NCBI GenBank assembly: GCA_022424815.1
Contig: JAKMGS010000015.1
Location: 1-21,715 of the forward strand
Direction: 5' to 3'
Source of the DNA: Schleiferiaceae bacterium
GTDB taxonomy: Bacteria; Bacteroidota; Bacteroidia; Flavobacteriales; Schleiferiaceae
Length of the DNA stretch: 21,715 nt
Below are positions 7,412 to 13,729 of the stretch, piece after piece. Below the pieces are notes generated by a model. The model was not told the DNA's origin. It saw only the letters and a program-made list of their open reading frames with translations, and ran no database searches. The first letter of the stretch is position 1. Every line of letters begins with the position of its first letter. The position numbers and the translations under genes are program-made.

Positions 7412-7597
7412 AAAAACCCGCACCTGCTAGCATGTTGTCTAAACTCCTATCTATCAGGATCTGTCGCTGCCGCTTCGTCTTGACCTTCCGCTGGAGCGAG
7501 CTCTTCCCGAAGGAATGGCGGCCTGCTCGTAACGCTGCGAGTCAACAACATAACAACGTGCTCGTTGAGTTTAGCACAAAAATAGCAAGTGCGGGAA
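7412..7597 (-). ncRNA. ssrS: Candidate 6S RNA (6S-Flavo-like) between zapA and rny
   Basis: The 210-base gap between zapA and rny holds a long-range hairpin. On the minus strand CCCGCACTTGCTA (7583-7595) pairs with TAGCAGGTGCGGG (7417-7429): 12 Watson-Crick pairs and one G-U over 13, followed by five T. Inside it, GAGTTTAG (7439-7446) can pair with CTAAACTC (7567-7574), or the longer 7432-7446 arm with 7539-7551. The far end carries a TTCC-UUCG-GGAA hairpin (7504-7515). A size of about 186 nt, a closing stem, a rod shape and a position next to zapA fit 6S RNA, which binds the housekeeping RNA polymerase holoenzyme; linkage of ssrS to zapA is known in Proteobacteria, and a Flavobacteria 6S candidate (6S-Flavo) has been described. 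Identity is inferred from structure and context, not from a covariance search. Confidence 0.65.
7577..7584 (-). promoter_or_regulatory. -7 box (TATTTTTG) inside the 6S-like region
   Basis: TATTTTTG on the minus strand matches TAnnTTTG and would start RNA near 7573, at the beginning of the CTAAACTC arm. This would leave out the 5' arm of the outer 13-bp stem, so either the RNA has two 5' ends or the box is fortuitous. No -33 TTG is seen at the usual distance. Confidence 0.35.
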
Positions 7598-7600
7598 ACG

Positions 7601-7897
7601 TTATTCTCCTTGCAAAGCCGCATTTAGTACGGCTTCAACGTCGGCCAATGCATCACTGGCCTGGGATTGAACGGCTTGAGATTGTTTGAGTGCGATTTCC
7701 GTTTTGGAGGCGAGTTGTAGCGCACACATACTGAGCACATCCTGCTTGTCTTGTACAGCATAACGGCTTTCAAATCTGGCTACTGCGTCGTTTATGGTTT
7801 TCACTGCCGCTCGGATTTGTTCCTCTTCTTCCGTTTTCACGGTCAGCGGGTACACCCTGTTGGCAATGGTCACTTTTATTTTTAACGTCTCACTCAC
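7601..7897 (-). CDS. zapA: Cell division protein ZapA
   Basis: ZapA is a small cytoplasmic protein that crosslinks FtsZ filaments at the division ring. The 98-residue sequence opens MSETLKIKVTIANRVYPLTV, with the ZapA N-terminal strand pattern, followed by an EEEEQIRAAVKTINDAVARFE helix and a coiled-coil C-terminus. Length is typical. It starts five bases after the stop of the upstream coiled-coil gene and is probably cotranscribed with it. Downstream are the candidate 6S RNA and rny; zapA followed by ssrS also occurs in Proteobacteria, which supports both calls. Confidence 0.9.
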   Translation of the reverse strand: MSETLKIKVTIANRVYPLTVKTEEEEQIRAAVKTINDAVARFESRYAVQDKQDVLSMCALQLASKTEIALKQSQAVQSQASDALADVEAVLNAALQGE

Positions 7898-7902
7898 GGA
7901 GA

Positions 7903-8199
7903 TTAGGCACTTAACAATTTCATGCAGCGGTCAATTTCCCGCACCAACTCCGCAATCTTCTCTTCGCTATAGGTATCCCGCGCGGGCGAACCACTTTGGA
8001 CAGTTAGCGCTAGATTGCGTTGTTGCAACTGATTTTCAAAGTCCGCATGCTCTGCTTGCAAGGCCATCAATGCCTCTTGCAAATGCTCCACTTGTTCTTC
8101 TAATTCAGTGATTTTCTGACGCAATTCCGTATTGACCTCCGCCAATCTTGTGGCTTTGTGGGTCACACGACGTACCGAATCAGAAAATTCATTTGACAT
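7903..8199 (-). CDS. Coiled-coil protein, possibly ZapB-like division partner
   Basis: A 98-residue acidic protein with a near-continuous heptad pattern from about residue 15 to 60 (VNTELRQKITELEEQVEHLQEAL). It has no signal peptide or membrane segment. After the coil comes a polar linker and a conserved-looking tail EEKIAELVREIDRCMKLLSA. It is the first gene of the zapA cluster and lies five bases upstream of zapA. By analogy with the small coiled-coil protein ZapB, which binds ZapA, I infer a division role, but coiled coils of this kind are hard to assign by eye. A TAnnTTTG box lies 16 bases upstream. Confidence 0.75.
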   Translation of the reverse strand: MSNEFSDSVRRVTHKATRLAEVNTELRQKITELEEQVEHLQEALMALQAEHADFENQLQQRNLALTVQSGSPARDTYSEEKIAELVREIDRCMKLLSA

Positions 8200-8215
8200 G
8201 TAAATCAGTTTCCTT

Positions 8216-8223
8216 CAAAGATA
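8216..8223 (-). promoter_or_regulatory. -7 box (TATCTTTG) for the coiled-coil/zapA cluster
   Basis: TATCTTTG on the minus strand matches TAnnTTTG. Predicted start near 8212 leaves about 12 bases before the ATG at 8199. It stands back to back with the M23 gene promoter, eight bases away. Confidence 0.55.
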
Positions 8224-8231
8224 CTAAATTG

Positions 8232-8239
8232 TAGATTTG
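8232..8239 (+). promoter_or_regulatory. -7 box (TAGATTTG) for the envelope operon
   Basis: TAGATTTG matches TAnnTTTG and ends four bases before the ATG at 8244, which places transcription start essentially at the start codon. No clear TTG -33 element is present. Confidence 0.5.
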
Positions 8240-8243
8240 TGAA

Positions 8244-9884
8244 ATGCAGAAATACATATTCTTATTTTTGATTTTCTTAACGCCCGGGATTCATCGGGCG
8301 CAAACGTTCAACCCGAGATCACCAGTTGATATTCCAATTGTTCTTAGTGGCACCTTCGCTGAACTACGAGGAAATCATTTCCATGGGGGTATTGATATAA
8401 AAACTCAAGGACGAAGCGGTCTAAATATTTACGCTGTAGCTGACGGGTATGTCAGCAGAATTGCCGTAAGTCCGTACGGATACGGGAATGCAATCTACAT
8501 AAGACATCCAGAAGGCTTTACTTCTGTATACGGCCATGTTAATGCTTTTTCACCTGAAATTGAAAAATGGGTAGAAGAGCAACTGAGGGATAAGAATAAA
8601 AATGACGGAAATCTTTATCCTTCATCAAATCAATTTGTGGTGAAACTCGGGGATGTAATCGCTCTTTCTGGAAACACTGGAGGTTCGTCAGGACCGCACC
8701 TACATTTTGAGATTCGCGATACCCGAACCGAAGAACCGCTAAACCCCTTAGAGTTTGGTATAGAAGTGAAAGATACTCGAAAACCTGATGTTCGAGGACT
8801 GGCTTGGACTGACAAAGATTTTATTACAACCGGAACATTTAAATCGGGGGATACTATTGTGCATTCAAATCCCATTGGAATAGATTTATTGACTACCGAT
8901 AAACAAGATGCAGCAAACAACAAAAATGGGGTGTATGCTATCAAGGCATTGGCCGATGGTCAGACGTTTTTTACCGCGCACTATCAACGAATCAATTTCA
9001 GTACAACTCGATATCTAAATGCACACATCAACTTTGACCTCTATTGTCAAAAGGGAGTGCGGTACACTAGACTATATGAATTAGAGAATAATCCATTAAA
9101 GATTACGACAACTTCCGAATTGACTCAACCTGGTTTCGAAGTTTCGAAAGGTTGGATTAGTGTTACTCCAGACAGTGTAGTAAAAATAGAAGTTGTAATT
9201 GCAGATTATGCGGGAAATACTAGTGAGGTAGTTCTTTACGTCAGAGGTTCCGGTGCTAGTGAAACTATTAGCAAGGGGACTCAATGGCCATGGGATTTCA
9301 ACCATGAAATGAATGTTGGGCCCGTTACTGTGAAAATCCCAGCAAAGGCACTCTACAAAACGGATGAATTTGAATTCAGCGATAAGGGTAACGGCCAATA
9401 TGTTATCGGTGCAGGTGTTGTGGCTTTACAGACTTATATGACACTGAATTGGACCCTAGATAGTAGTCAAATTGGCGGTCAGGGTTGGTTCATGTGGGAA
9501 TATGATCATCGAGGGAGAAAAAGCGCGATTACAGGAAACCGATCGGGAAATACGCTTGTATTTAAAACGAGGAGTACCGGTACTTATGAATTGGACCAAG
9601 ATTTAACTAAACCACAAATTAGCCTAACAAAATATTCTCCTTACGGTAGAAGTAATAGCACATTCAATGAAATTCGCCTGACAGTAAAAGATGACAAAAC
9701 AGGTATTGAGCGTTATAGTGCAAAAATTGACGGAAAGTTTGCTAGAATCGATTACGACTATAAAAGTAGTTTGTTCAAGGTTGTTATTCCGAAAGACACC
9801 CCGCCTGGAAGTCATAAACTTGAAATAGTCGTAATAGACGGCGTTGGCAATACAACTGAAAAGGACTTTACGATCACTCTATGA
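8244..9884 (+). CDS. M23 family metallopeptidase (LytM-like)
   Basis: A secreted zinc peptidase of the M23/LytM family, expected to cut peptidoglycan peptide bridges in the periplasm. The 546-residue protein has a signal peptide (about 1-19, ending HRAQ), then the M23 domain with zinc ligands H47 and D51 (HFHGGID) and the HLHFE motif (H152, H154), all key residues present. The remaining 380 residues are beta-rich and resemble repeated Ig-like segments (DYAGNTSEVVLYV near 315-327, and a final DGVGNTTEKDFTITL). The gene is visibly more AT-rich (30-38% GC on two sampled lines) than its neighbours (48-60%). Its stop overlaps the next start in ATGA, so it leads a four-gene envelope operon. Substrate is not determined. 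Confidence 0.92.
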   Translation: MQKYIFLFLIFLTPGIHRAQTFNPRSPVDIPIVLSGTFAELRGNHFHGGIDIKTQGRSGLNIYAVADGYVSRIAVSPYGYGNAIYIRHPEGFTSVYGHVNAFSPEIEKWVEEQLRDKNKNDGNLYPSSNQFVVKLGDVIALSGNTGGSSGPHLHFEIRDTRTEEPLNPLEFGIEVKDTRKPDVRGLAWTDKDFITTGTFKSGDTIVHSNPIGIDLLTTDKQDAANNKNGVYAIKALADGQTFFTAHYQRINFSTTRYLNAHINFDLYCQKGVRYTRLYELENNPLKITTTSELTQPGFEVSKGWISVTPDSVVKIEVVIADYAGNTSEVVLYVRGSGASETISKGTQWPWDFNHEMNVGPVTVKIPAKALYKTDEFEFSDKGNGQYVIGAGVVALQTYMTLNWTLDSSQIGGQGWFMWEYDHRGRKSAITGNRSGNTLVFKTRSTGTYELDQDLTKPQISLTKYSPYGRSNSTFNEIRLTVKDDKTGIERYSAKIDGKFARIDYDYKSSLFKVVIPKDTPPGSHKLEIVVIDGVGNTTEKDFTITL

Positions 9885-10513
9885 AACGCTTATTGTTTTT
9901 ATGCCTAATTATTTGTGCTGCGCTGAATGCTCAGGCACAATCCAAGACGCCCATTCAGCTGCACGGTGTAGTAGTGAGTAATGATAGTTTGGTCCAATTA
10001 CTTCCTAACGTTCAAATCCTCGTCAAAAGCCGTGGTCAGATGAATGTAAGCGACCGCGATGGCTTCTTTTCCCTCGTCGTAATGCCCGGCGATACAGTAT
10101 TATTTCAACACATCGGCTTCAAGCTGACCCGTTTCTGGGTACCGGACACCTTGGAGGGAGATAACTTTTTGGCACGCATCATCCTAGAATGGGACACCGA
10201 GGTACTAGACCCCGTGATTGTCTACCCTTGGCCGTCGAAGGAAAACTTTAAAGAGGAGTTCTTGGCGATGGAAATCCAAACCACAGAACTAGATATTGCA
10301 CAGCGAAACCTGGCCCTCGATGAACTACGCGCGCGAGCCCAAGCCATGGGCTATGATGCCGCAGAGATGCAAGATTACTTAATCACCATGCAGAACCAGC
10401 AGCTTTACAATCAAGGTCGCTACTATGGCGGCTCCGGAGCCTCTGCAATTCTGGGCGCATTGTCCAATCCCTTTGCTTGGACCGAATTATTCCAAAGCCT
10501 GAAACGCAAGTAA
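9881..10513 (+). CDS. Carboxypeptidase-regulatory-like domain protein
   Basis: A 210-residue exported protein. The signal peptide (1-20, LNAQAQ) is followed by a carboxypeptidase D regulatory-like beta-sandwich (about 25-110): IQLHGVVVSNDSLVQLLPNVQILV, SDRDGFFSLVVMPGDTVLFQHIGF. This domain is often the N-terminal extension of SusC-type receptors, but here it is a separate protein encoded directly before a TonB-dependent receptor. The C-terminal half has the stretch VYPWPSKENFKEEF, a helical QTTELDIAQRNLALDELRARAQ segment and a Gly/Tyr-rich patch. It overlaps the M23 stop by four bases (ATGA) and the receptor starts one base after its stop, so all three are translationally coupled. A periplasmic or outer-membrane partner role with the receptor is inferred. 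Confidence 0.85.
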   Translation: MKRLLFLCLIICAALNAQAQSKTPIQLHGVVVSNDSLVQLLPNVQILVKSRGQMNVSDRDGFFSLVVMPGDTVLFQHIGFKLTRFWVPDTLEGDNFLARIILEWDTEVLDPVIVYPWPSKENFKEEFLAMEIQTTELDIAQRNLALDELRARAQAMGYDAAEMQDYLITMQNQQLYNQGRYYGGSGASAILGALSNPFAWTELFQSLKRK

Positions 10514-10514
10514 C

Positions 10515-12752
10515 TTGAAAAGATTTCTTCTCATCCTAGGGCTATTGCCATGGGCCGCCACCGCGCAGGTCATGGACTCCACCCTTTTGGATGAAGTTGA
10601 GGTCCAAAGCGAGCGCACTGCCGAGAAAGGTACCACCGTATTCGGCAAGGACATTAGGTTTACCACGGGCGCTGAAGGCGGCGTAGAAGGGGTCGTCAAG
10701 ACCTTTGCCGGGGTGAGCTCTAGGAACGAAATGAGCTCGCAATACAATGTGCGCGGTGGGAACTTCGACGAAAATCTAGTCTACATCAACGGATTTAAGG
10801 TGTTTCGTCCGTTCTTGGCACGGGCCGGTCAGCAAGAAGGAATGAGCATTATCCATCCACATTTGGTCACCAGCATAAACTTCAGTGCCGGCGGCTTCAG
10901 TGCGATGTACGGCGATAAACTCAGTTCGGTTTTAGATGTGAATTATTCCTACCCACGAGGACCTGGCTTCCGTGAAATGACTGCGGAAAGTTCCCTTACA
11001 GGTGCGAGCTGGGCCTTGAAACAAAATTCAGGCCCATGGACCGTGGCCACTGGATTGCGCTACCGCAACAATGCCCTCCTACTCAATGCCACGGATGTGC
11101 AAAGCGACTACTTCCCCGTCAATGCCGACGGGCAGGTGTTATTGAGCAGGCTATATGGAAACGAAGAGGGCGATTACGGACATGCAAGGCTGGAGTTCTT
11201 TGCCCATTTCGCGCACAACCGAATGAACCAAATTCCGCAGAACCGACAAACAAACTTTGGGTCTCTGCAGGAAGCCTTGCGGCTCAACGTCTACTTCGAT
11301 GGAAAGGAACAGTTCGGATACGACACCCAGTTCCTTGCGACCAAATACACCACCATCACTGCCATCGCAGGCGGTGGCGTACGCACGTTCTCCGCTACAG
11401 GCTTCCACACTACGGAAGTGGAGATTACTGATGTCATTGGCTACTACCGCTTGAATGAGCTCAACAACGACTTGGGCTCCGACGATTTCGGTGAGATCAC
11501 CTTGGTGCGTGGCGTAGGTGCCTTCCAGGATTTTCGTCGCAACTTCCTCGACGCCTATATCGGCAATCTCAAGTACGACGAGGTCATCAGCTTTAACAAT
11601 GTTGATGTGAGCATCGGAGCCTTGGTTCAGGGTGAAAACATCTACGACCGGTACAAGGAATGGGAACGCATCGACAGTGCGGGATATAGCCTACCCTACA
11701 CCGGCAGCACCCTTGATAGTGTCATTAGCGGAAGATTGTATAGCACTGCTGCCGAAGGTTTGGAGCTCTACAGCCATGTGTCAGCCACTCAGACCTTAAT
11801 CAATACCAGAGCGAAGGCTTGGATGAATGTGAGCGGCGCAAGAGCAGTCGACAAAGGGACTTGGCGCTATAATGTTGGTGCGAGGATGCAATGGGCCCAA
11901 TTATCGAATGAAGTCCGCATCAGCCCCCGCGCAAATGTGAAGTTCACCCCGGAGGGTGGCTTATTGGCCAAATACCGCTGGACCTTAAGCGCGGGCTTAT
12001 ACGACCAATACCCCTTCTATCGTGAAATGCGTTTGAAGGACGGCACCCTAAATACGGAGGTGAAGAGTCAGCAGGCCCTGCACCTTATCGCACGCCAAGA
12101 TCGCTACTTCAACTTGTGGAACCGTCCCTTTGTATGGAGTTTGGAAACGTATTACAAGGGGTTGCAGCGCGTGAATCTATTTGATGTGGAGAATGTGCGC
12201 ATTCGCTACCAAGGCAACAATGACGGACTGGCTCGAGTATATGGGATCGATTCCCGTATCAATGGTGAGTTTGTGAAAGGCACCGACAGCTGGTTCACCT
12301 TTAGCTTGTTCCGCGCACAGGAGCGCAGCACTACCAGTTTGGTGCAGGGCTGGCACGCCCGACCTACCGATACGCGATTCAATTTTGCGGTGTACTTCCA
12401 AGATTATTTGCCGAACGATCCCTCTACCCGATTGTCTTTGACCTTGATGGTCGGCGGTGGCTTTCCTTTTGGTCCCGATGGTATAGGCAATGAGATTGCG
12501 CAGCCGGAAGATAGATTCTTCCGCAGCCCGCCTTACCGTCGTGCGGATATAGGATTTATTAAGGTGCTTAAAGGAAATTGGACCCAGCAATTTGAAGAGG
12601 TATGGATCAGTGCGGAAATCTTCAACCTATTGCAAGCGCGCAATACCGTGAGCTACCTTTGGGTCAAGGACATCAGCGCTGCCGGGCAGTATGCGGTGCC
12701 AAACTACATGACCAATCGATTGTTGAACCTTAAAGTCCACGTGGATTTCTAG
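10515..12752 (+). CDS. TonB-dependent receptor
   Basis: An outer-membrane beta-barrel receptor of 745 residues, short for SusC but normal for plain TonB-dependent receptors. The signal peptide is MKRFLLILGLLPWAATAQ. The plug domain spans about 45-150, with VEGVVKTFAGVSSRNEMSSQYNVRGG and then FSAGGFSAMYGDKLSSVLDV; the rest alternates like barrel strands and ends in an aromatic residue (VHVDF). The start is TTG at 10515: no in-frame ATG would keep the signal peptide, so this unusual start is well supported. It has no N-terminal carboxypeptidase-regulatory domain, which is supplied by the upstream protein. The transported ligand is unknown; no SusD gene is adjacent, which argues against a standard polysaccharide-uptake locus. 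Confidence 0.92.
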   Translation: MKRFLLILGLLPWAATAQVMDSTLLDEVEVQSERTAEKGTTVFGKDIRFTTGAEGGVEGVVKTFAGVSSRNEMSSQYNVRGGNFDENLVYINGFKVFRPFLARAGQQEGMSIIHPHLVTSINFSAGGFSAMYGDKLSSVLDVNYSYPRGPGFREMTAESSLTGASWALKQNSGPWTVATGLRYRNNALLLNATDVQSDYFPVNADGQVLLSRLYGNEEGDYGHARLEFFAHFAHNRMNQIPQNRQTNFGSLQEALRLNVYFDGKEQFGYDTQFLATKYTTITAIAGGGVRTFSATGFHTTEVEITDVIGYYRLNELNNDLGSDDFGEITLVRGVGAFQDFRRNFLDAYIGNLKYDEVISFNNVDVSIGALVQGENIYDRYKEWERIDSAGYSLPYTGSTLDSVISGRLYSTAAEGLELYSHVSATQTLINTRAKAWMNVSGARAVDKGTWRYNVGARMQWAQLSNEVRISPRANVKFTPEGGLLAKYRWTLSAGLYDQYPFYREMRLKDGTLNTEVKSQQALHLIARQDRYFNLWNRPFVWSLETYYKGLQRVNLFDVENVRIRYQGNNDGLARVYGIDSRINGEFVKGTDSWFTFSLFRAQERSTTSLVQGWHARPTDTRFNFAVYFQDYLPNDPSTRLSLTLMVGGGFPFGPDGIGNEIAQPEDRFFRSPPYRRADIGFIKVLKGNWTQQFEEVWISAEIFNLLQARNTVSYLWVKDISAAGQYAVPNYMTNRLLNLKVHVDF

Positions 12753-12754
12753 CC

Positions 12755-12991
12755 ATGCGAATAGTTGAAACTTGGAGTACCAAACAATTTAAAACGACCA
12801 TTTACGCGATGGAACGCTGGCACGTCGTGGAATTTGAAGCAGGCCCTATGAAGCAAGCCTACAAATTCATGAAAGACAGCCATCCCGCAGCGGGCGATGT
12901 TAAGGATGCCCTTACGGAAGGATTCTTGGCAGAAGTTTACGCCACCTTTGAGAAGATGTACCTCAACCTGAAGGAGAACGGGTCGAAGTAG
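12755..12991 (+). CDS. Small conserved-looking protein of unknown function
   Basis: A 78-residue protein with no signal peptide or membrane segment, starting two bases after the receptor stop, so it is almost certainly cotranscribed with the envelope operon. It opens MRIVETWSTKQFKTTIYAMERWHVVEFEAG, a probable beta-hairpin start, and is helical in the second half. No known family is recognised. Codon use resembles that of its upstream neighbour. Its reason for being at the end of an outer-membrane operon is not apparent; a cytoplasmic location is likely. A weak terminator candidate follows. Confidence 0.75.
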   Translation: MRIVETWSTKQFKTTIYAMERWHVVEFEAGPMKQAYKFMKDSHPAAGDVKDALTEGFLAEVYATFEKMYLNLKENGSK

Positions 12992-13014
12992 GGCCTTCGT
13001 AAGTTTTCTTTTTT
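12984..13014 (+). terminator. Weak terminator candidate after the envelope operon
   Basis: CGAAG (12984-12988) and CTTCG (12995-12999) can form a five-pair stem that includes the stop codon in its loop, followed within five bases by TTTTCTTTTTT. The stem is short and the T run is broken, so termination is uncertain. Confidence 0.4.
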
Positions 13015-13048
13015 CACATCATTTGGATTTCACCTCTAGCAGGGATCA

Positions 13049-13096
13049 AATTAATTGGATTCTATGTTGTTCACACAGCATGGAATGTAATTAATT
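13049..13096 (+). repeat. Large imperfect inverted repeat upstream of toxin-antitoxin pair
   Basis: Arms of 18 bases at 13049-13066 and 13079-13096 match at 15 of 18 positions (AATTAATT ends and ATTC/GAAT interior), with a 12-base spacer. Two of the three mismatches become G-U pairs in RNA. It ends just before the -7-like TACATTTG at 13100. The position and symmetry suit an operator for the XRE antitoxin, which is known to autoregulate in related systems. There is no T run after it, so a terminator is less likely. Confidence 0.6.
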
Positions 13097-13099
13097 CGT

Positions 13100-13107
13100 T
13101 ACATTTG
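13100..13107 (+). promoter_or_regulatory. -7-like box (TACATTTG) overlapping the toxin start codon
   Basis: TACATTTG matches TAnnTTTG exactly, and its last base is the first base of the GTG start codon at 13107. A start about four bases further on would omit the GTG, so either this box is not used or the toxin begins elsewhere. No other in-frame start exists before the stop at 13092-13094. Confidence 0.3.
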
Positions 13108-13463
13108 TGAAGCGTGAAATTAAAATCACTCCCGAGTGCCATGCCTTTATTACAGAGCAACCACAGCGCGTCCTAGATAAATTCTACGAAGTCATTGCAG
13201 TGCTCATTGAGATTCAAGTGGTTGCTGCGCCTTACGTAAAAAAGCTCACTAACACTCGGTTCTATGAATTGCGGGTGAAGGCTGTTCAGGAATACAGGTT
13301 TATACTCTACCCCATGGATCACGAAAATTTCACGCTAGCCAACAAGGTAATCTGTCTGAACGGATTTGTAAAAAAGAGCACAAAAGATTACCGGAAGGCC
13401 GTAAACCGAGGTAATGAACTGTTGAAAATATATGTCGGAAATGAACGAACTGATCAACCTTAA
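13107..13463 (+). CDS. RelE/HigB-type toxin (phage Gp49-like family)
   Basis: A 118-residue basic protein with the pattern of the RelE/ParE-superfamily Gp49-like toxins, typically ribosome-dependent mRNA interferases. The recognisable core is TNTRFYELRVKAVQEYRFILY, then VICLNGFVKKSTKDYRKAVNRG. The first part (MKREIKITPECHAFI) forms the expected strand and helix. Its gene precedes and overlaps by 32 bases an XRE antitoxin gene, the reverse of classic RelBE and the order known for HigBA. The start is GTG at 13107, the only in-frame candidate after the stop at 13092-13094, but it coincides with a -7-like box. The family is clear; the cleavage activity is inferred, not shown. No integrase or other mobile gene is nearby. 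Confidence 0.85.
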   Translation: MKREIKITPECHAFITEQPQRVLDKFYEVIAVLIEIQVVAAPYVKKLTNTRFYELRVKAVQEYRFILYPMDHENFTLANKVICLNGFVKKSTKDYRKAVNRGNELLKIYVGNERTDQP

Positions 13464-13728
13464 TGAAATCATTGACGCCAAATTTGGAGAGGCTGGGACT
13501 GCTAGTCGAGAGGCGTTTGACCACAAAGCATTTTCAAATTACTTCGCCGAGGTCATTAAATATCGACGTAAGCAATTGGGCTTGACCCAAGAAGACCTCG
13601 CACAATCTATTGGGAAGAAACGACCATACATCAGCAGGATAGAAAAAGGTGAGGACATTCGTCTCTCCAACTTCGCGCTTATCGCCAATGCGCTAGACAT
13701 GAGTATCGAGTTCAAAATCGCAGAATAA
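13432..13728 (+). CDS. XRE family antitoxin (HigA-like)
   Basis: A 98-residue DNA-binding antitoxin. A helix-turn-helix of the XRE/Cro type covers about residues 43-90: RRKQLGLTQEDLAQSIGKKR, YISRIEKGEDIRLSNFALIANAL. The N-terminal 40 residues are acidic and probably contact the toxin. ATG 13432 overlaps the toxin gene by 32 bases, so the two are translationally coupled; a second ATG at 13441 is possible. The antitoxin likely represses its own promoter through the dyad at 13049-13096, as HigA-type proteins do, although that is inferred. The stop is one base from the stop of the convergent thioredoxin-like gene. Function as antitoxin is inferred from the pairing. Confidence 0.88.
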   Translation: MSEMNELINLNEIIDAKFGEAGTASREAFDHKAFSNYFAEVIKYRRKQLGLTQEDLAQSIGKKRPYISRIEKGEDIRLSNFALIANALDMSIEFKIAE

Positions 13729-13729
13729 C

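Noticed and set aside
12177..12590. 137-codon antisense open frame inside the TonB-dependent receptor gene
   Set aside because: The sense frame is a secure receptor gene; the antisense product has no recognisable motif and no promoter box.
13049..13728. Toxin-antitoxin pair as part of an integrated mobile element
   Set aside because: No integrase, transposase, terminal repeats or tRNA-linked attachment site is visible around it, so only the pair and its dyad can be supported.
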